NCBI GenBank assembly: GCA_019057865.1
Contig: JAHLWP010000002.1
Coordinates: forward strand, 97,293-161,292
DNA: 64,000 nucleotides
Origin: Promethearchaeota archaeon
Lineage (GTDB): Archaea; Asgardarchaeota; Lokiarchaeia; Sigyniarchaeales; SOKP01
Reading direction: 5' to 3'
Below, in pieces: positions 37,608 to 47,524 of this stretch. The position numbers were made by a program, and so were the translations under genes. The notes under the pieces are model-generated. The model was not told where the DNA came from. It made no database searches and saw nothing but the letters and a program-made list of their open reading frames with translations. The number at the start of each line of letters is the position of its first letter. Within the stretch, counting starts at the first letter, position 1.

Positions 37608-37773
37608 TATTAAAAATTTAAGTATTATCAGAATAAAGTGGATTGAAATTATAAAGATTGAATTATCAATTAATTTAGAAGTACCAAAAAAAAGTGATTT
37701 CTGAAATTTGCTCTATCTTCTTAGAGTTTAGAACATATTTTTTTTTATTAATTATTGCAACAATATGTGAAAA

Positions 37774-37959
37774 ATGCGTTATCATGACTACTATAAGGAG
37801 ATTTACCATTTATTTAGCTATTAAAATTTAAAGGAGAAAATCGGTGTTACTCAAGAGAAATTATTAAATCATATTCATAAGCAACTAGAGCACGATCTAA
37901 GTCGAGACCAAATCGAAATCAATAAAAAGATGTTTCAAAAGAAAAAAAGAAGAACTTAA
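37774..37959 (+). pseudogene. Short gene with an in-frame TAA
   Basis: An ATG frame reads MRYHDYYKEIYHLFSY, then a TAA at 37822-37824, and continues in the same frame with KEKIGVTQEKLLNHIHKQLE and EINKKMFQKKKRRT. The downstream half looks like a helix-turn-helix or coiled segment. The family is not recognised. It could be a small regulator or transposon-derived fragment in decay. Confidence 0.4.
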
Positions 37960-37987
37960 TTTCTATTTTTTTTTTTTTAATTCTTTA

Positions 37988-40876
37988 TTAATCTTCATAT
38001 TCTGTTTGAGGCGTTTCAGGATTCAAATAATTATAATAAGAAATACCAACATCAACTAGATCCATAAAGGCATTAGAAATGATTAGATCATCCATATATC
38101 CACAATAGGAATCAGAGTAACCATTCTCATCTTTATACTGCCCGAGAACCAAAGTTCCTGTGGGAGCGATTCGTCCAAAACAATGTCCACCACAACCACA
38201 GTGGTTTATATCGCCATTATTCACATAAAGCCAACTCTCATCATGACTTTCTGAATATGATAATGTTACCATCATCCAGCCCTCTCCAGCAAGATTAAAA
38301 TTTAAGTTGTGTGCTCTATATCCATTAATATAAACCTCTAGATTCCCCCCATCCGCGTAACTCGCTTGACAAATTCTAATTACCTCATTACCAGCATCAT
38401 CTAAATAGGTAAGATAGGTTCTAGCACTAGGGCTAGAAGTTGAATGTACCCAAAATTGGATACATATATCTTGATAAAATTCCGGATCATCAGTGGACAT
38501 TGTAAAACCTTCCTTTTCTATATATGAGTTAGTAGTACCATCAAAATAAGCTCCGTTGCCCCAGTCATGGTTATTAGTGTCGTATGATTCCGGTTTTAAC
38601 CCTCCAGAAGTTACTATAGAATCGGATTTAGTCATATTATTATCATAACCCTCAGTTTCACTTATATCGCGAAGAAAAATATCGTCTTCGTCTTCATTAA
38701 AATCATAATGAGTTGTCATTGCTGGTTCACTTCGAGCATAATAGAATTGTTTTGTCCCAAAGACATTTCCATATTGATCTTCTCCCGTAAAATAATAGGT
38801 AATTACATCCCCTTTATTTATCGTAATAGTACTGATATATTGACTTCCAACTTGAGTCATGACAACAGGATTCTGTCCTAAAACATTCACTTTAACATTA
38901 TTTCTATAGCGATAATCTATATTATCTACTATAACTTCATAATCATCCCCATCTTCAAGCCAAGTTATACTTTCGTCATCGAATATTAAATCCCCATCAA
39001 AGTAATTAGTAGCATCTACTCCTGTAAGTTCTCGAGTTATATCATTTAAAGAAATCTCCTTTTTATAGTATCTCGTATGACTTCCTACCTCACTCTTTGT
39101 ATAATAGTAATTATTTACATCATTGCCATGTAAAGGTATACCTGCGGTATCTACGGTTCCATCCGTATCCACACCCAATATAGTATTATATTTTGTGGCA
39201 TATGTACTATAATGAATTGTATTATAGGGACCAAAATCTGAAATACTAAATGGAGTATCACCAGGAGAATTCACAAAATTTAAGAAAAGACTGCCCATCT
39301 TCATCTGATCCAACTGGTATCCCCAAACATCAAATACAGCCCCAACAAGCCCAACAATGTATTTTAATCCGGGAATCCACATGAGAATATTTTTACTAGC
39401 CAATGTATTTCCATAGTTAGGAGTACCCATTAAAGCTACATTGTGGATAGTAATACCCTCCGCACGAAGCAAAGGATAAAATAATTTAATCATAGCTCTT
39501 GTAACTAATCCTCCCATTGAATGGGCGGCAATGTCAATATTTGATTTCATATGTTCGGGATCATCTTCAGGGAGAGAACAATGATTTTTGATATATAGGT
39601 AAAGTCTAAATGCAATTATTTCGATCGGTGTGCTTACGGTAACTAAATTAAATTCGGGTTCTTCATCAAAATGTTCATAGTAATCGGGATAAAATATATC
39701 ATCTTCACCATAATAGTCATATAATGGACGGTATCCATTACCATCTAAATTTAACGGATATTTAAAGTAATCATAAGCACTTCGTTTGTGTCCATATCCA
39801 TGGAGAAAGATAAGAGATCTATCGTTATCTAAATTTGCATGGGGGTCATTTGTAAATGTAAAATTATCAAACATCGTACATCCATCCTTGTAAGCTACAT
39901 GTGTCCCGATATAGACTTTTTCGATTTTTACTTGATTATCATATTGAACACCTTTCAAAGATTTGCACGCATAATCTCCAGTAGTTTCATCAGCTACACT
40001 TATAGAATATCTGCGAACATCATAATAAATACCAATCTCAATTTTAATTTTATACCACACACCATCGGATACAGCTGCTAAAACGTCATAAGACACTCCA
40101 CAATCAGTAGTATATTCTATTGTTAAAGTCTTAAGGTTAAATCTGAAGCGAAATGCTACAGTACCATCAGCGGCTCTAAAATACATGTAATGCTGGTTAT
40201 TAGAAGGACTTTGTTCTAATCGAACGGAAAATTCGATTGTTCCATCTACTAAGATATGATCAAAATAATGTTCAAGCCAAGCTTTTCCATCGTCAGTATC
40301 ATCATATAATTGTAATACTTTCGAATGGCTCCCATAAGGACCATCCTGAATCCAGGCTGTTGCAAAATCATTTGGATAATAATAGCCATCAGAATCATCA
40401 ACAAACGCTATAGATGTTCCCGATGCGTGATGACCCTCGCCTGAAAAATCTTCGGTCTCAGATGAGCCAGCTGCCCAGACCCAGTCTTCATGAGCCAAAT
40501 CGTTTGCTATCGTTTGGGCTTGAGCTGACGCATCAGCATCAGCACTTGCCTGAGCAATTGCCAATGCAGCCTCATATGCTGCGGTATATGCTTTATTATC
40601 CGCATCACTTTGGCTAGTATATGAAATTGCTGATCTTGTTGCGCTTCCAGTCCACTCTCCCTCCACGGTTACATCTACATAGTAATCGTCAGAATATCCA
40701 TTATAAGTACCAGTTTTTGTTCCCTCAAAAGAGCCAGTATACACAGTTACTGTAGCACTTTTTGTGGATGAATAGGTATCATCACCAGGCCAAAATCCTG
40801 CTTGTGCCATTGGTGCAAAGAATCCAATTAGAAAAATAGAAACGAAAATTACGCCTAATATTTTTAATTTTTTCAT
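37988..40876 (-). CDS. Secreted alpha/beta-hydrolase (lipase-like) with C-terminal LamG-type domain
   Basis: The 962-residue protein has a clear signal peptide (ILGVIFVSIFLIGFFAPMAQA). A beta-rich region of about 330 residues follows and includes a concanavalin-like segment (YFDHILVDGTIEFSVRLEQS). The hydrolase domain has an oxyanion region SLIFLHGYGHKRSAYDYF and a nucleophile elbow DIAAHSMGGLVTRAM. The C-terminal 170 residues contain a second LamG/concanavalin-like domain (YQDICIQFWVHSTSSPS, MDDLIISNAFM). No membrane anchor is seen at the C-terminus. It probably degrades extracellular lipids or esters. It lies seven bases from the GNAT-DUF998 gene upstream. Confidence 0.82.
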   Translation of the reverse strand: MKKLKILGVIFVSIFLIGFFAPMAQAGFWPGDDTYSSTKSATVTVYTGSFEGTKTGTYNGYSDDYYVDVTVEGEWTGSATRSAISYTSQSDADNKAYTAAYEAALAIAQASADADASAQAQTIANDLAHEDWVWAAGSSETEDFSGEGHHASGTSIAFVDDSDGYYYPNDFATAWIQDGPYGSHSKVLQLYDDTDDGKAWLEHYFDHILVDGTIEFSVRLEQSPSNNQHYMYFRAADGTVAFRFRFNLKTLTIEYTTDCGVSYDVLAAVSDGVWYKIKIEIGIYYDVRRYSISVADETTGDYACKSLKGVQYDNQVKIEKVYIGTHVAYKDGCTMFDNFTFTNDPHANLDNDRSLIFLHGYGHKRSAYDYFKYPLNLDGNGYRPLYDYYGEDDIFYPDYYEHFDEEPEFNLVTVSTPIEIIAFRLYLYIKNHCSLPEDDPEHMKSNIDIAAHSMGGLVTRAMIKLFYPLLRAEGITIHNVALMGTPNYGNTLASKNILMWIPGLKYIVGLVGAVFDVWGYQLDQMKMGSLFLNFVNSPGDTPFSISDFGPYNTIHYSTYATKYNTILGVDTDGTVDTAGIPLHGNDVNNYYYTKSEVGSHTRYYKKEISLNDITRELTGVDATNYFDGDLIFDDESITWLEDGDDYEVIVDNIDYRYRNNVKVNVLGQNPVVMTQVGSQYISTITINKGDVITYYFTGEDQYGNVFGTKQFYYARSEPAMTTHYDFNEDEDDIFLRDISETEGYDNNMTKSDSIVTSGGLKPESYDTNNHDWGNGAYFDGTTNSYIEKEGFTMSTDDPEFYQDICIQFWVHSTSSPSARTYLTYLDDAGNEVIRICQASYADGGNLEVYINGYRAHNLNFNLAGEGWMMVTLSYSESHDESWLYVNNGDINHCGCGGHCFGRIAPTGTLVLGQYKDENGYSDSYCGYMDDLIISNAFMDLVDVGISYYNYLNPETPQTEYED

Positions 40877-40882
40877 AAATTT

Positions 40883-42898
40883 TTAACACCAATTTTTTTT
40901 ATATTTTTTTGTGAATTTCATAATACAAAGAGCATCTTTTATTATTAAATGTTGTGGTTTGATCCAAAAAAAGAGAGGGATCAAAGAGATAAGAATGGTA
41001 AATAATAAGATCCACTCTATTAAGGGACATAGAAATATACAATATAGAATAGACATACCTAGAGGAGAGATACCAAGTATTCCGTAAAATTTTGGAATAT
41101 TTGTCTGATTAAATAGAATACAGACACTAAAAGAAAATATCGAAAGTACAAATCCGCTAAAAGCTAGTCCTGCAAATGAGCCATGAATAATAATTTCTGA
41201 TCCTGCTCTATCTAGGCTAAAGATTCCTACAAAGATATATCCCACATTTCCAGCTATACCAAAAATTAATCCTAATTTGGAAATCTCATAATTTATATAA
41301 ATTCGCCTGAACTGATTGGACTTTTCTAGAAATACCTGCCTAAAAAGCAAAAAATTAAGAAGAATCATGGTAGCTCCACCTATAATACAGGCAAAATTAA
41401 AAAGAAAGGGCAACGGGGTAAACTGCTTGGAACCTAAAGCACTAATAGCGTGTGATGTGATGGTAAAGTGGGAGACATCTGATAGGAATGCTACAAAGAT
41501 ACTACTTAAAAGTAATGATAAATATATTAACAGTCCTGTCATCAAACAGGATTTTAATACTTTTGGTGTTATTAAAAAGTTATGAATTTGCAATTTAAAT
41601 CCTTTAGGTTTAGGTGATAAGAAAAAACTATTATTATCATGCTTTATATCTTGAACTTGGTCATTTGGAGTAATACTTATTACATCAATTAAATTCCAGA
41701 CTTCTTTAATTAGCTGAATATTTTTGTTTAGTAGACCTTCAAAATAGTTGAAAAGAATATAATCATCAAAGCGATCTAATTTTGGATTATACTTCCAGCT
41801 TGGAATGTAGCCTCTAGGAGATAATCCTGCGTTAAAGAAAATTTGCTGGTGTCTAGGGTGATAGGCGGACAAAAATACTTCCAAATAGCGTACATTAAGT
41901 TCTTTCTTACATTTCATAAATTCTTGTATAAACACATATAATTCTTCTAAGTTTTCCACCTTATATTCGGTTTTTTCAAAATTTTTAGCGTTTGGAGTAT
42001 ATAGAAATCTGAAAAATGAATCTGATCCTGGAAAAGAAAAATAAATAGTCTCATACCCAAACTTATCCTTTTTTACTTTTTTAATGACTTTCTTTTTTAA
42101 AGTAGATACTTTCTTAAAATCTAACCTGATATGGGGTGTTATAATATTATATTCCCCTAATTTATATCGAGCATCAGAGTAACGATAACAATCTATTACT
42201 TCAGGTATAATTTGAGGAGGCTTTTTTCGTCTATATTGTCGCAATACCCTCTCATCATAGAGAATTTGCATGACATCCGATTCAATATTCCCTAAAAAAA
42301 TATCTTTATTAGGATAGAACCCAATTGGAGCAATTCCACACACTCTCATGGAGTATTGAGATTTAGCATGAGCTGTACGATTTTCCACATACCAAGTGTA
42401 TATTTCATTTTTGTATTTATGGCACATTCCGATCATGGAGCCAATCATCGCTTTTGTTATATCAATATAGCCTTGATACTCCTTCTTTAGCATGAACCCT
42501 CGAATATACCCTCTCTTATTCTCAAAATCTAAGACAAAAGTAATACAACCTGCTACGTCAAATGAGGGATCTTGGTAGATAATCCATTGAATAGTTGGAT
42601 CTTGTATCATTTTTCTAACTTCTTGCTCATCTTCCATCTCCTCATAAGGATAGGTGCCATTGTATAATTCCTTATAGATCTCTACAATTTCTTTTGCATC
42701 TTCTGGTCTTGCTAATCTTAAGATGGGAGTAATTTTGTTGGTATGGGTCCGATCATTGATTTGAAAATCAAGATACATGTCCTTATGGATATCAGGATCA
42801 ATTACATCCTCAAATGGTCTCAAAAATTCAGCAGTAGAGACGCAAAATAACTCATTTAACGAGATACCAGGAATCGAAACAGTTTCTTCGGAAAGCAT
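40883..42898 (-). CDS. GNAT acetyltransferase-like protein fused to a DUF998 membrane domain
   Basis: Residues about 55-205 of this 671-residue protein form a GNAT-like domain (ILRLARPEDAKEIVEIYKEL, GYIRGFMLKKEYQGYIDITK). A second GNAT-like half follows up to about 400 (SFFRFLYTPNAKNFEKTEY, EVFLSAYHPRHQQIFFNAGL). The last 220 residues have six hydrophobic segments and the HAISALGSKQF motif of DUF998 proteins. This architecture suggests acylation of a substrate at the membrane. The donor and acceptor are unknown. It ends six bases before the secreted hydrolase gene on the same strand, so the two may be one operon. Confidence 0.7.
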   Translation of the reverse strand: MLSEETVSIPGISLNELFCVSTAEFLRPFEDVIDPDIHKDMYLDFQINDRTHTNKITPILRLARPEDAKEIVEIYKELYNGTYPYEEMEDEQEVRKMIQDPTIQWIIYQDPSFDVAGCITFVLDFENKRGYIRGFMLKKEYQGYIDITKAMIGSMIGMCHKYKNEIYTWYVENRTAHAKSQYSMRVCGIAPIGFYPNKDIFLGNIESDVMQILYDERVLRQYRRKKPPQIIPEVIDCYRYSDARYKLGEYNIITPHIRLDFKKVSTLKKKVIKKVKKDKFGYETIYFSFPGSDSFFRFLYTPNAKNFEKTEYKVENLEELYVFIQEFMKCKKELNVRYLEVFLSAYHPRHQQIFFNAGLSPRGYIPSWKYNPKLDRFDDYILFNYFEGLLNKNIQLIKEVWNLIDVISITPNDQVQDIKHDNNSFFLSPKPKGFKLQIHNFLITPKVLKSCLMTGLLIYLSLLLSSIFVAFLSDVSHFTITSHAISALGSKQFTPLPFLFNFACIIGGATMILLNFLLFRQVFLEKSNQFRRIYINYEISKLGLIFGIAGNVGYIFVGIFSLDRAGSEIIIHGSFAGLAFSGFVLSIFSFSVCILFNQTNIPKFYGILGISPLGMSILYCIFLCPLIEWILLFTILISLIPLFFWIKPQHLIIKDALCIMKFTKKYKKNWC

Positions 42899-42961
42899 TT
42901 TAGAATGACTTTTTTTGTATGCATTTAAAAATTAAGATCTACATTTTTCAAATATATTTAA

Positions 42962-43221
42962 ATGAAAAGACAAATTCAAATTTTTAATATTTCAGATGAA
43001 ATAAAATGGAATTCTTCACGATACTATGAAGTTGGAACTTTCGATGGGACTATTATTCGGTGTTAATTGATACTTCTAAATTAAATACCTATGGCTTTTT
43101 ACCAAAAGTGGGGCAATAGATTCATGTAGAAGGCTTTTTATCGAAAAATGAGAATGAATTGTACGTTCCCTCCATAAGTCGAGTTACCGTCTTAAAACAT
43201 ATTGAAAATCCGAATCGATAA
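42962..43221 (+). pseudogene. Decayed small OB-fold-like gene
   Basis: An ATG frame reads EIKWNSSRYYEVGTFDGTII and hits a TAA at 43064-43066. Shifting one frame continues as LIDTSKLNTYGFLPKVGQ, then a TAG at 43117-43119, then IHVEGFLSKNENELYVPSIS and a stop at 43219. The beta-rich pattern with GQ.IHVEGFL resembles small OB-fold nucleic-acid-binding proteins. The gene carries one frameshift and one stop. Confidence 0.5.
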
Positions 43222-43392
43222 AAATCCTTTGTTTTCACTTATTTTTCTTTAAATATACCTATTATATGATATTTTCATGGAGTCATCAAGATCAATCTTT
43301 ATGTGACATACTAAGCATTTAAATGTTAGAAAAGGATAAATATTACTTGATTTGCGAAAACCTTTTAATTGTTAAAAAAGTAATAAGCTAAA

Positions 43393-44676
43393 GTGATTGG
43401 ATTGATAAAAAATAAAGTAGTAAAGCTAACTGTAGCATTTGTAGTATTATCTTTGATGTTACTAAACATTTCGGCCTTTACGTCCCAACTTCACGGGCAA
43501 AAACAAACGCCCACCAAGGTAGAATTTTTCCTACCTAACACATCAGACCCGAACGCGTTTATCTCGATCTGGAACACGACTCAGACAAGCTTGGATTCCA
43601 GCGGTAGCAATCAAGTGCGTTTACCCTTGCAATCGAGCGGAACATATAATTTCACGGTGGATTGGGGCGACACGAACACCGACACGATCACAAGTTGGAA
43701 TCAAGTTGAGGTTACACACACCTATGCTTCTGCGGGAGTGTATACCCTTACGATCACGGGAACGATCATTGGCTGGCGGTTTGCTCATGTAGGAGATCGA
43801 TTGAAGATACTTGAAATCCAACAATGGGGCTGCTTACGATTAGGAAATTCGGGGCATTATTTTGGGGGGTGCGAAAATTTAGAACTCACGGCTACCGATA
43901 ATTTGGATTTAACAGGAACGACCAGTTTATCTGATGCTTTTCTGGAATGCGCGAATCTCGGCAGTAACGGTGACATGAACGGCTGGGACGTCTCGAGCGT
44001 GATAGACATGGACTTTATGTTCACTATGGCTTCTTCGTTCAACCAACCCATTGGCAACTGGGATGTCTCGTGCGTAACAAGCATGTGGTGCATGTTTGAA
44101 GGAGCCTTTTCGTTCAACCAGCCCATCGGCGACTGGGATGTCTCGAGCGTGACAGACATGCGTTTTATGTTCGAAGGGGCTTCTTCGTTCAACCAGCCCA
44201 TCGGCGACTGGGATGTCTCGAGCCTGATAAGTATGTTGGGCATATTCTACGAGGCTTCTTCGTTCAACCAGCCCATCGGCGACTGGGATGTCTCGGGCGT
44301 GACAAACATGAATGCGATGTTCTACGAGGCTTCTTCATTCAACCAGCCCATTGGTAGCTGGGACGTCTCGAGCGTGACAACCATGTATGGAATGTTCTAT
44401 GGGGTTACATTATCGACGCCTAATTATGATAACTTATTATTAGGCTGGTCACAATTAACCTTGCGAACCGATGTAATCTTTGACGCAGGTAATTCCAAAT
44501 ATAGCAATGCTGCCAAGGATGCAAGACAATCTATCATTACTAACTTTTCTTGGACTATTATCGATGGGGGATTTGCATGGAGGGAAATTCCTATAATTCC
44601 AGGTTATAATTTAATATTGATTGTTTCTGTGTTAGGTGTTACCATTGCCTTAGTGATTAAAAAAAGGATGTTGTAA
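43393..44676 (+). CDS. BspA/DUF285-type surface repeat protein with PKD-like domain and C-terminal anchor
   Basis: The 427-residue protein has a signal segment ([18 protein letters not shown]), a PKD-like domain ([33 protein letters not shown]) and five near-identical 24-residue DUF285 repeats with [14 protein letters not shown] and a variable MF..A start. It ends with a single transmembrane helix and a basic tail (LVIKKRML), so it is displayed on the surface. The repeat region is far more GC-rich than the window, suggesting transfer. Such repeats occur in bacterial surface proteins and in other archaea. The function may be adhesion. Confidence 0.85.
   Translation: MIGLIKNKVVKLTVAFVVLSLMLLNISAFTSQLHGQKQTPTKVEFFLPNTSDPNAFISIWNTTQTSLDSSGSNQVRLPLQSSGTYNFTVDWGDTNTDTITSWNQVEVTHTYASAGVYTLTITGTIIGWRFAHVGDRLKILEIQQWGCLRLGNSGHYFGGCENLELTATDNLDLTGTTSLSDAFLECANLGSNGDMNGWDVSSVIDMDFMFTMASSFNQPIGNWDVSCVTSMWCMFEGAFSFNQPIGDWDVSSVTDMRFMFEGASSFNQPIGDWDVSSLISMLGIFYEASSFNQPIGDWDVSGVTNMNAMFYEASSFNQPIGSWDVSSVTTMYGMFYGVTLSTPNYDNLLLGWSQLTLRTDVIFDAGNSKYSNAAKDARQSIITNFSWTIIDGGFAWREIPIIPGYNLILIVSVLGVTIALVIKKRML
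44034..44400 (+). repeat. Five tandem 72-base DUF285 repeats
   Basis: Within the surface protein gene, blocks of 72 bases coding for [14 protein letters not shown] plus a variable linker recur five times. Adjacent copies are nearly identical over 40-50 bases, so copy number may change by recombination. Stretches are GC-rich compared with the flanks. Confidence 0.85.
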
Positions 44677-45099
44677 AATGTCAATCCTAGATCCTCTTTT
44701 TTTTAAACTTTTTACATTATTTCCTTTAGTATATTTATTAAATGCTTCTCCAATGAAAGTGTGATGTTACTAAAATTTTTTAGATGCTAATGAGTATTCT
44801 CTAACTTTATTATTATTGATAAATTACTTAGACGGTAAATATAAGATAGATCTTATAGGACCACTTAATATTGAAAAGTGTTCGGATTCAATATAATGAA
44901 TTTTAGGGAATAGAGAAGAGAAAAATAAATTGAAAAAGAAAAGGAAAGATAGAGGACATGCCTTTTAACGTCATATGATTATGAAATAATTGAAAGGGGA
45001 GGCCCTTTTCCATGACTATATTTACATAATTCTAAATCAAACAATCTTCCAGATTGGCTTTCTACTGAAGTATCACGATCCATTTTTGATTTGTATATT
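44677..45099. other. Intergenic stretch with possible remnant, no supported gene
   Basis: No complete gene is visible. Around 44955-45090 on the plus strand a frame reads SYDYEIIERGGPFP, TGA, LYLHNSKSNNLPDWLSTEVS, which could be a decayed gene whose TGA replaces a Trp codon. This is too weak for a gene call. Confidence 0.3.
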
Positions 45100-45318
45100 T
45101 TAAGCCCTAAAATAATTGATAATAAGGATCATAGTGATAATGATACTAATTCCAAATTCTGAAGTGCCTGAAAGAGTTAAGAGCAGATTTTCAATATTGG
45201 CAGGGATAATCCCGATACCAAAATAGATCATGAAATAAAACCCGAAGATTAGATAAAAGGTTATAGTTTTTTGTTGATCATACTCTAATCTCATAGATAA
45301 GACCATTTTTATTTGCAT
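45100..45318 (-). pseudogene. Truncated N-terminus of an MFS-type transporter
   Basis: The 72-residue frame has two hydrophobic segments (FYLIFGFYFMIYFGIGIIP and ISIIITMILIINYF) separated by ANIENLLLTLSGTSEFG. That is the pattern of the first two helices of a major facilitator protein, but the remaining ten helices are absent. It might instead be a genuine two-helix protein. Confidence 0.4.
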
Positions 45319-45590
45319 AAAATATGAAATGACTGTATTTAAAGAAAAAAGAGTCTTTAAATTCTAAAAAAAAGGCTTAGATGAATTATGTATGTATAAA
45401 GACCATGTATAGGGGTTAAACTCATTATCGAAATTCCATACGGTTGCGAACCCGTACTAATAAATCTTTATTCACAGATTCAATTTTAACAATTTTTATA
45501 AAATAAAAAAATCTAAATAATAAATTTTAAATTAACTATTAGTTTCTTGAAAATTATAAAGAGACAAAAAATATTAAATGGTCTTCGATT

Positions 45591-46985
45591 TTGAAAATTG
45601 AAAAATTTCACGTCACGAATTTTAAATCATTTAAGGACCTTAATTTTGATTTCAAGAAGATTAATGTTATTCTTGGACCAAATAACAGTGGCAAAAGTAA
45701 TATTTTAAAATTTCTATTATTACTTAAACAAACGTTTATATCTTCTCTTAATGCTCCGTTAATCTTAAATGGCAACATTTTTAATTTTGGTTCATATAAA
45801 AATATTACTTTTAATTTCAACTCTAATCCCATTGAGATCTATTTTAAATTCAATATTGAAAGGAAAGATACTAGACCAGTTTTTGCTAGATATATATTAT
45901 TGGACAAAAAAGCAAGTAAATCATCATTTTCTGTAAAAATTAAATATTCTTATCTTGCAAAGATCAATAAAATTAAGATTGAAGATTTTGAATTGAAAGA
46001 TCTTCAGAATAACAATAAGCTTTTAGATTATTGTAAAGATGGTGAAACTAAATTAAAAAATAAAAATACACAGTACTATATAGATAATTTTAATATTAAT
46101 TTAGATGAACTCATTAAAATCTTGGGAGAAATTCCTAAATTTAAAATAAAAGCTAAGAAATTTATGATTTCTAGGAGATTTTCAAAAACAATAAGAGATA
46201 AGATGAAATCTTCTGATTTTTTGCCTTTAATTAGTTATTTTAAAAAAGAATTAATAGCTATAAGAAAAGATGAATTTACCATAGAAATTAATGAAGAAAC
46301 AAATTTTCCAACGATTTATACCAATATTACGACTGTATTTTTAGATGAAATCGAAATAGAAGAATTTTTTGAGACAATAAATCGATATTTAAAAAGAGAA
46401 ATTATTTCTAAATTTATAGAATGCGAAAATATGGCCATACTAAGAAGAGATGTTTCAAATATTGTCAAAATTCTGAAGGACTTTAAAAAGATTCAAAATA
46501 ATATAACGGAATTACAAGATAAATTAATAGTTTTGAAAACATTAATGATAGACTATTTCAGAAATGTTTTTTATGTCGGTCCTTTAAGAAATATTCCACA
46601 AAGATATTATAGTGTTATTGGTGAACTAGCAAAGGATGTTGGAATTAGGGGAGAGTTTGCTCATCTTGTGTTAAAAACCTCCTTTGAGGATAGATCATAT
46701 AAAGATTTATTTGAAAAGCTTCAATTTTGGCTTGAAAGTTTTGAAATGGCTAAAACTATCAAGATTAGAAGTTATAAAGAAATTACTGAATTAATGTCGA
46801 TTATGTTTAAAGAATATTTTTCGGGAATAAATGTTAACATAACAGATATGGGAATTGGAACATCTCAAGTTTTCCCTATAATCCTTGAAGGTTTTTTAAT
46901 AGAATCTAACTCAGTTTTATTAATAGAGCAACCTGAGATTCATTTACATCCTAAAGCACAATCGATATTGGAGAGATTTCTTTAG
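45591..46985 (+). CDS. AAA ATPase of the OLD/RecF-like (AAA15/21) type, C-terminally broken
   Basis: The TTG start gives MKIEKFHVTNFKSFKDLNF, then Walker A in INVILGPNNSGKSNILKFLL. A long helical/coil insertion follows, then the signature-like YVGPLRNIPQRYYSVIGELA, MGIGTSQVFPIILEG and Walker B with VLLIEQPEIHLHPKAQSILE. The frame then stops at a TAG inside a short tandem repeat (46983-47003). The usual THS switch motif that follows Walker B in this family is not seen. The remainder is probably the frame at 47066-47524, so the gene appears to have a shift and perhaps an internal deletion. Such ATPases occur in defence and repair systems. Confidence 0.8.
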   Translation: MKIEKFHVTNFKSFKDLNFDFKKINVILGPNNSGKSNILKFLLLLKQTFISSLNAPLILNGNIFNFGSYKNITFNFNSNPIEIYFKFNIERKDTRPVFARYILLDKKASKSSFSVKIKYSYLAKINKIKIEDFELKDLQNNNKLLDYCKDGETKLKNKNTQYYIDNFNINLDELIKILGEIPKFKIKAKKFMISRRFSKTIRDKMKSSDFLPLISYFKKELIAIRKDEFTIEINEETNFPTIYTNITTVFLDEIEIEEFFETINRYLKREIISKFIECENMAILRRDVSNIVKILKDFKKIQNNITELQDKLIVLKTLMIDYFRNVFYVGPLRNIPQRYYSVIGELAKDVGIRGEFAHLVLKTSFEDRSYKDLFEKLQFWLESFEMAKTIKIRSYKEITELMSIMFKEYFSGINVNITDMGIGTSQVFPIILEGFLIESNSVLLIEQPEIHLHPKAQSILERFL

Positions 46986-47003
46986 AGAATTTAGAGAATT
47001 TAG
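46983..47003 (+). repeat. Short tandem repeat at the break in the ATPase gene
   Basis: A nine-base unit (TAGAGAATT) occurs twice in a row with a partial third copy. In the ATPase frame each unit supplies a TAG. Such a repeat is prone to slippage, but nine-base changes keep the frame, so a separate one- or two-base change is needed to explain the break. Confidence 0.6.
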
Positions 47004-47065
47004 TATACCCTTTTGAGTTTTCCCTAACTAAAGAGAAATTTGAATACACGCTTAAAAATCTGGGA

Positions 47066-47524
47066 GTGTATAGCGAAGTAATAGGAATTTATGTTAATAA
47101 TAACACTATAACTTTTAATGAGTCAGGTCAATTAGGAAATTCTGAAATTATTTGGAAAAAAAATCAGCTCAAATCATTAAAATTCAATCAAGAATTGCTT
47201 GAAAATGAATTAGAGAAAGATGATATAAAAGAAGCAGAAAAAAATGAATTAGAAACTATTTTATCATCAAAACAATGCTATTCCTATCATTCATTAGAGT
47301 TTATTAATTGGATACGGAAAATGACCTCTATATTAGATAATAATGATTGTATTACTTTATTTCTCAGAACGGGACATCCATTAAAGACATTATTAGCTTA
47401 TAAGAAACTTGAGCATACTTCCATGCTTTCATTTTTTACTCCCCGAATTGATGAAGAAGAGGATTTCGATGATGATGATGAAGAGCAGGAAGAGGAACTC
47501 CGATTTGGAGCTAATCTAATTTAG
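47066..47524 (+). pseudogene. Detached C-terminal part of the AAA ATPase
   Basis: The frame from GTG 47066 encodes 152 residues; it stays open upstream to about 46961, overlapping the end of the ATPase frame in a different register. The sequence (EVIGIYVNNNTITFNESG, then SLEFINWIRKMTSILDNND) could be the distal part of an OLD/AAA15-type ATPase and ends with an acidic run. It converges on the thymidylate kinase gene with a 14-base overlap. It could be an independent small gene. Confidence 0.5.

Noticed and set aside
37453..37704. 83-codon plus-strand frame
   Set aside because: Less protein-like than the overlapping minus-strand membrane frame; no motif or ribosome site.
43857..44243. 128-codon minus-strand frame
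   Set aside because: It is the mirror of the DUF285 repeats; its own repeats arise from the repeated DNA of the real gene.
45420..45475. Possible tRNA-like TTCG arm
   Set aside because: The putative T-arm does not form a five-base stem and no acceptor or anticodon arm could be paired.
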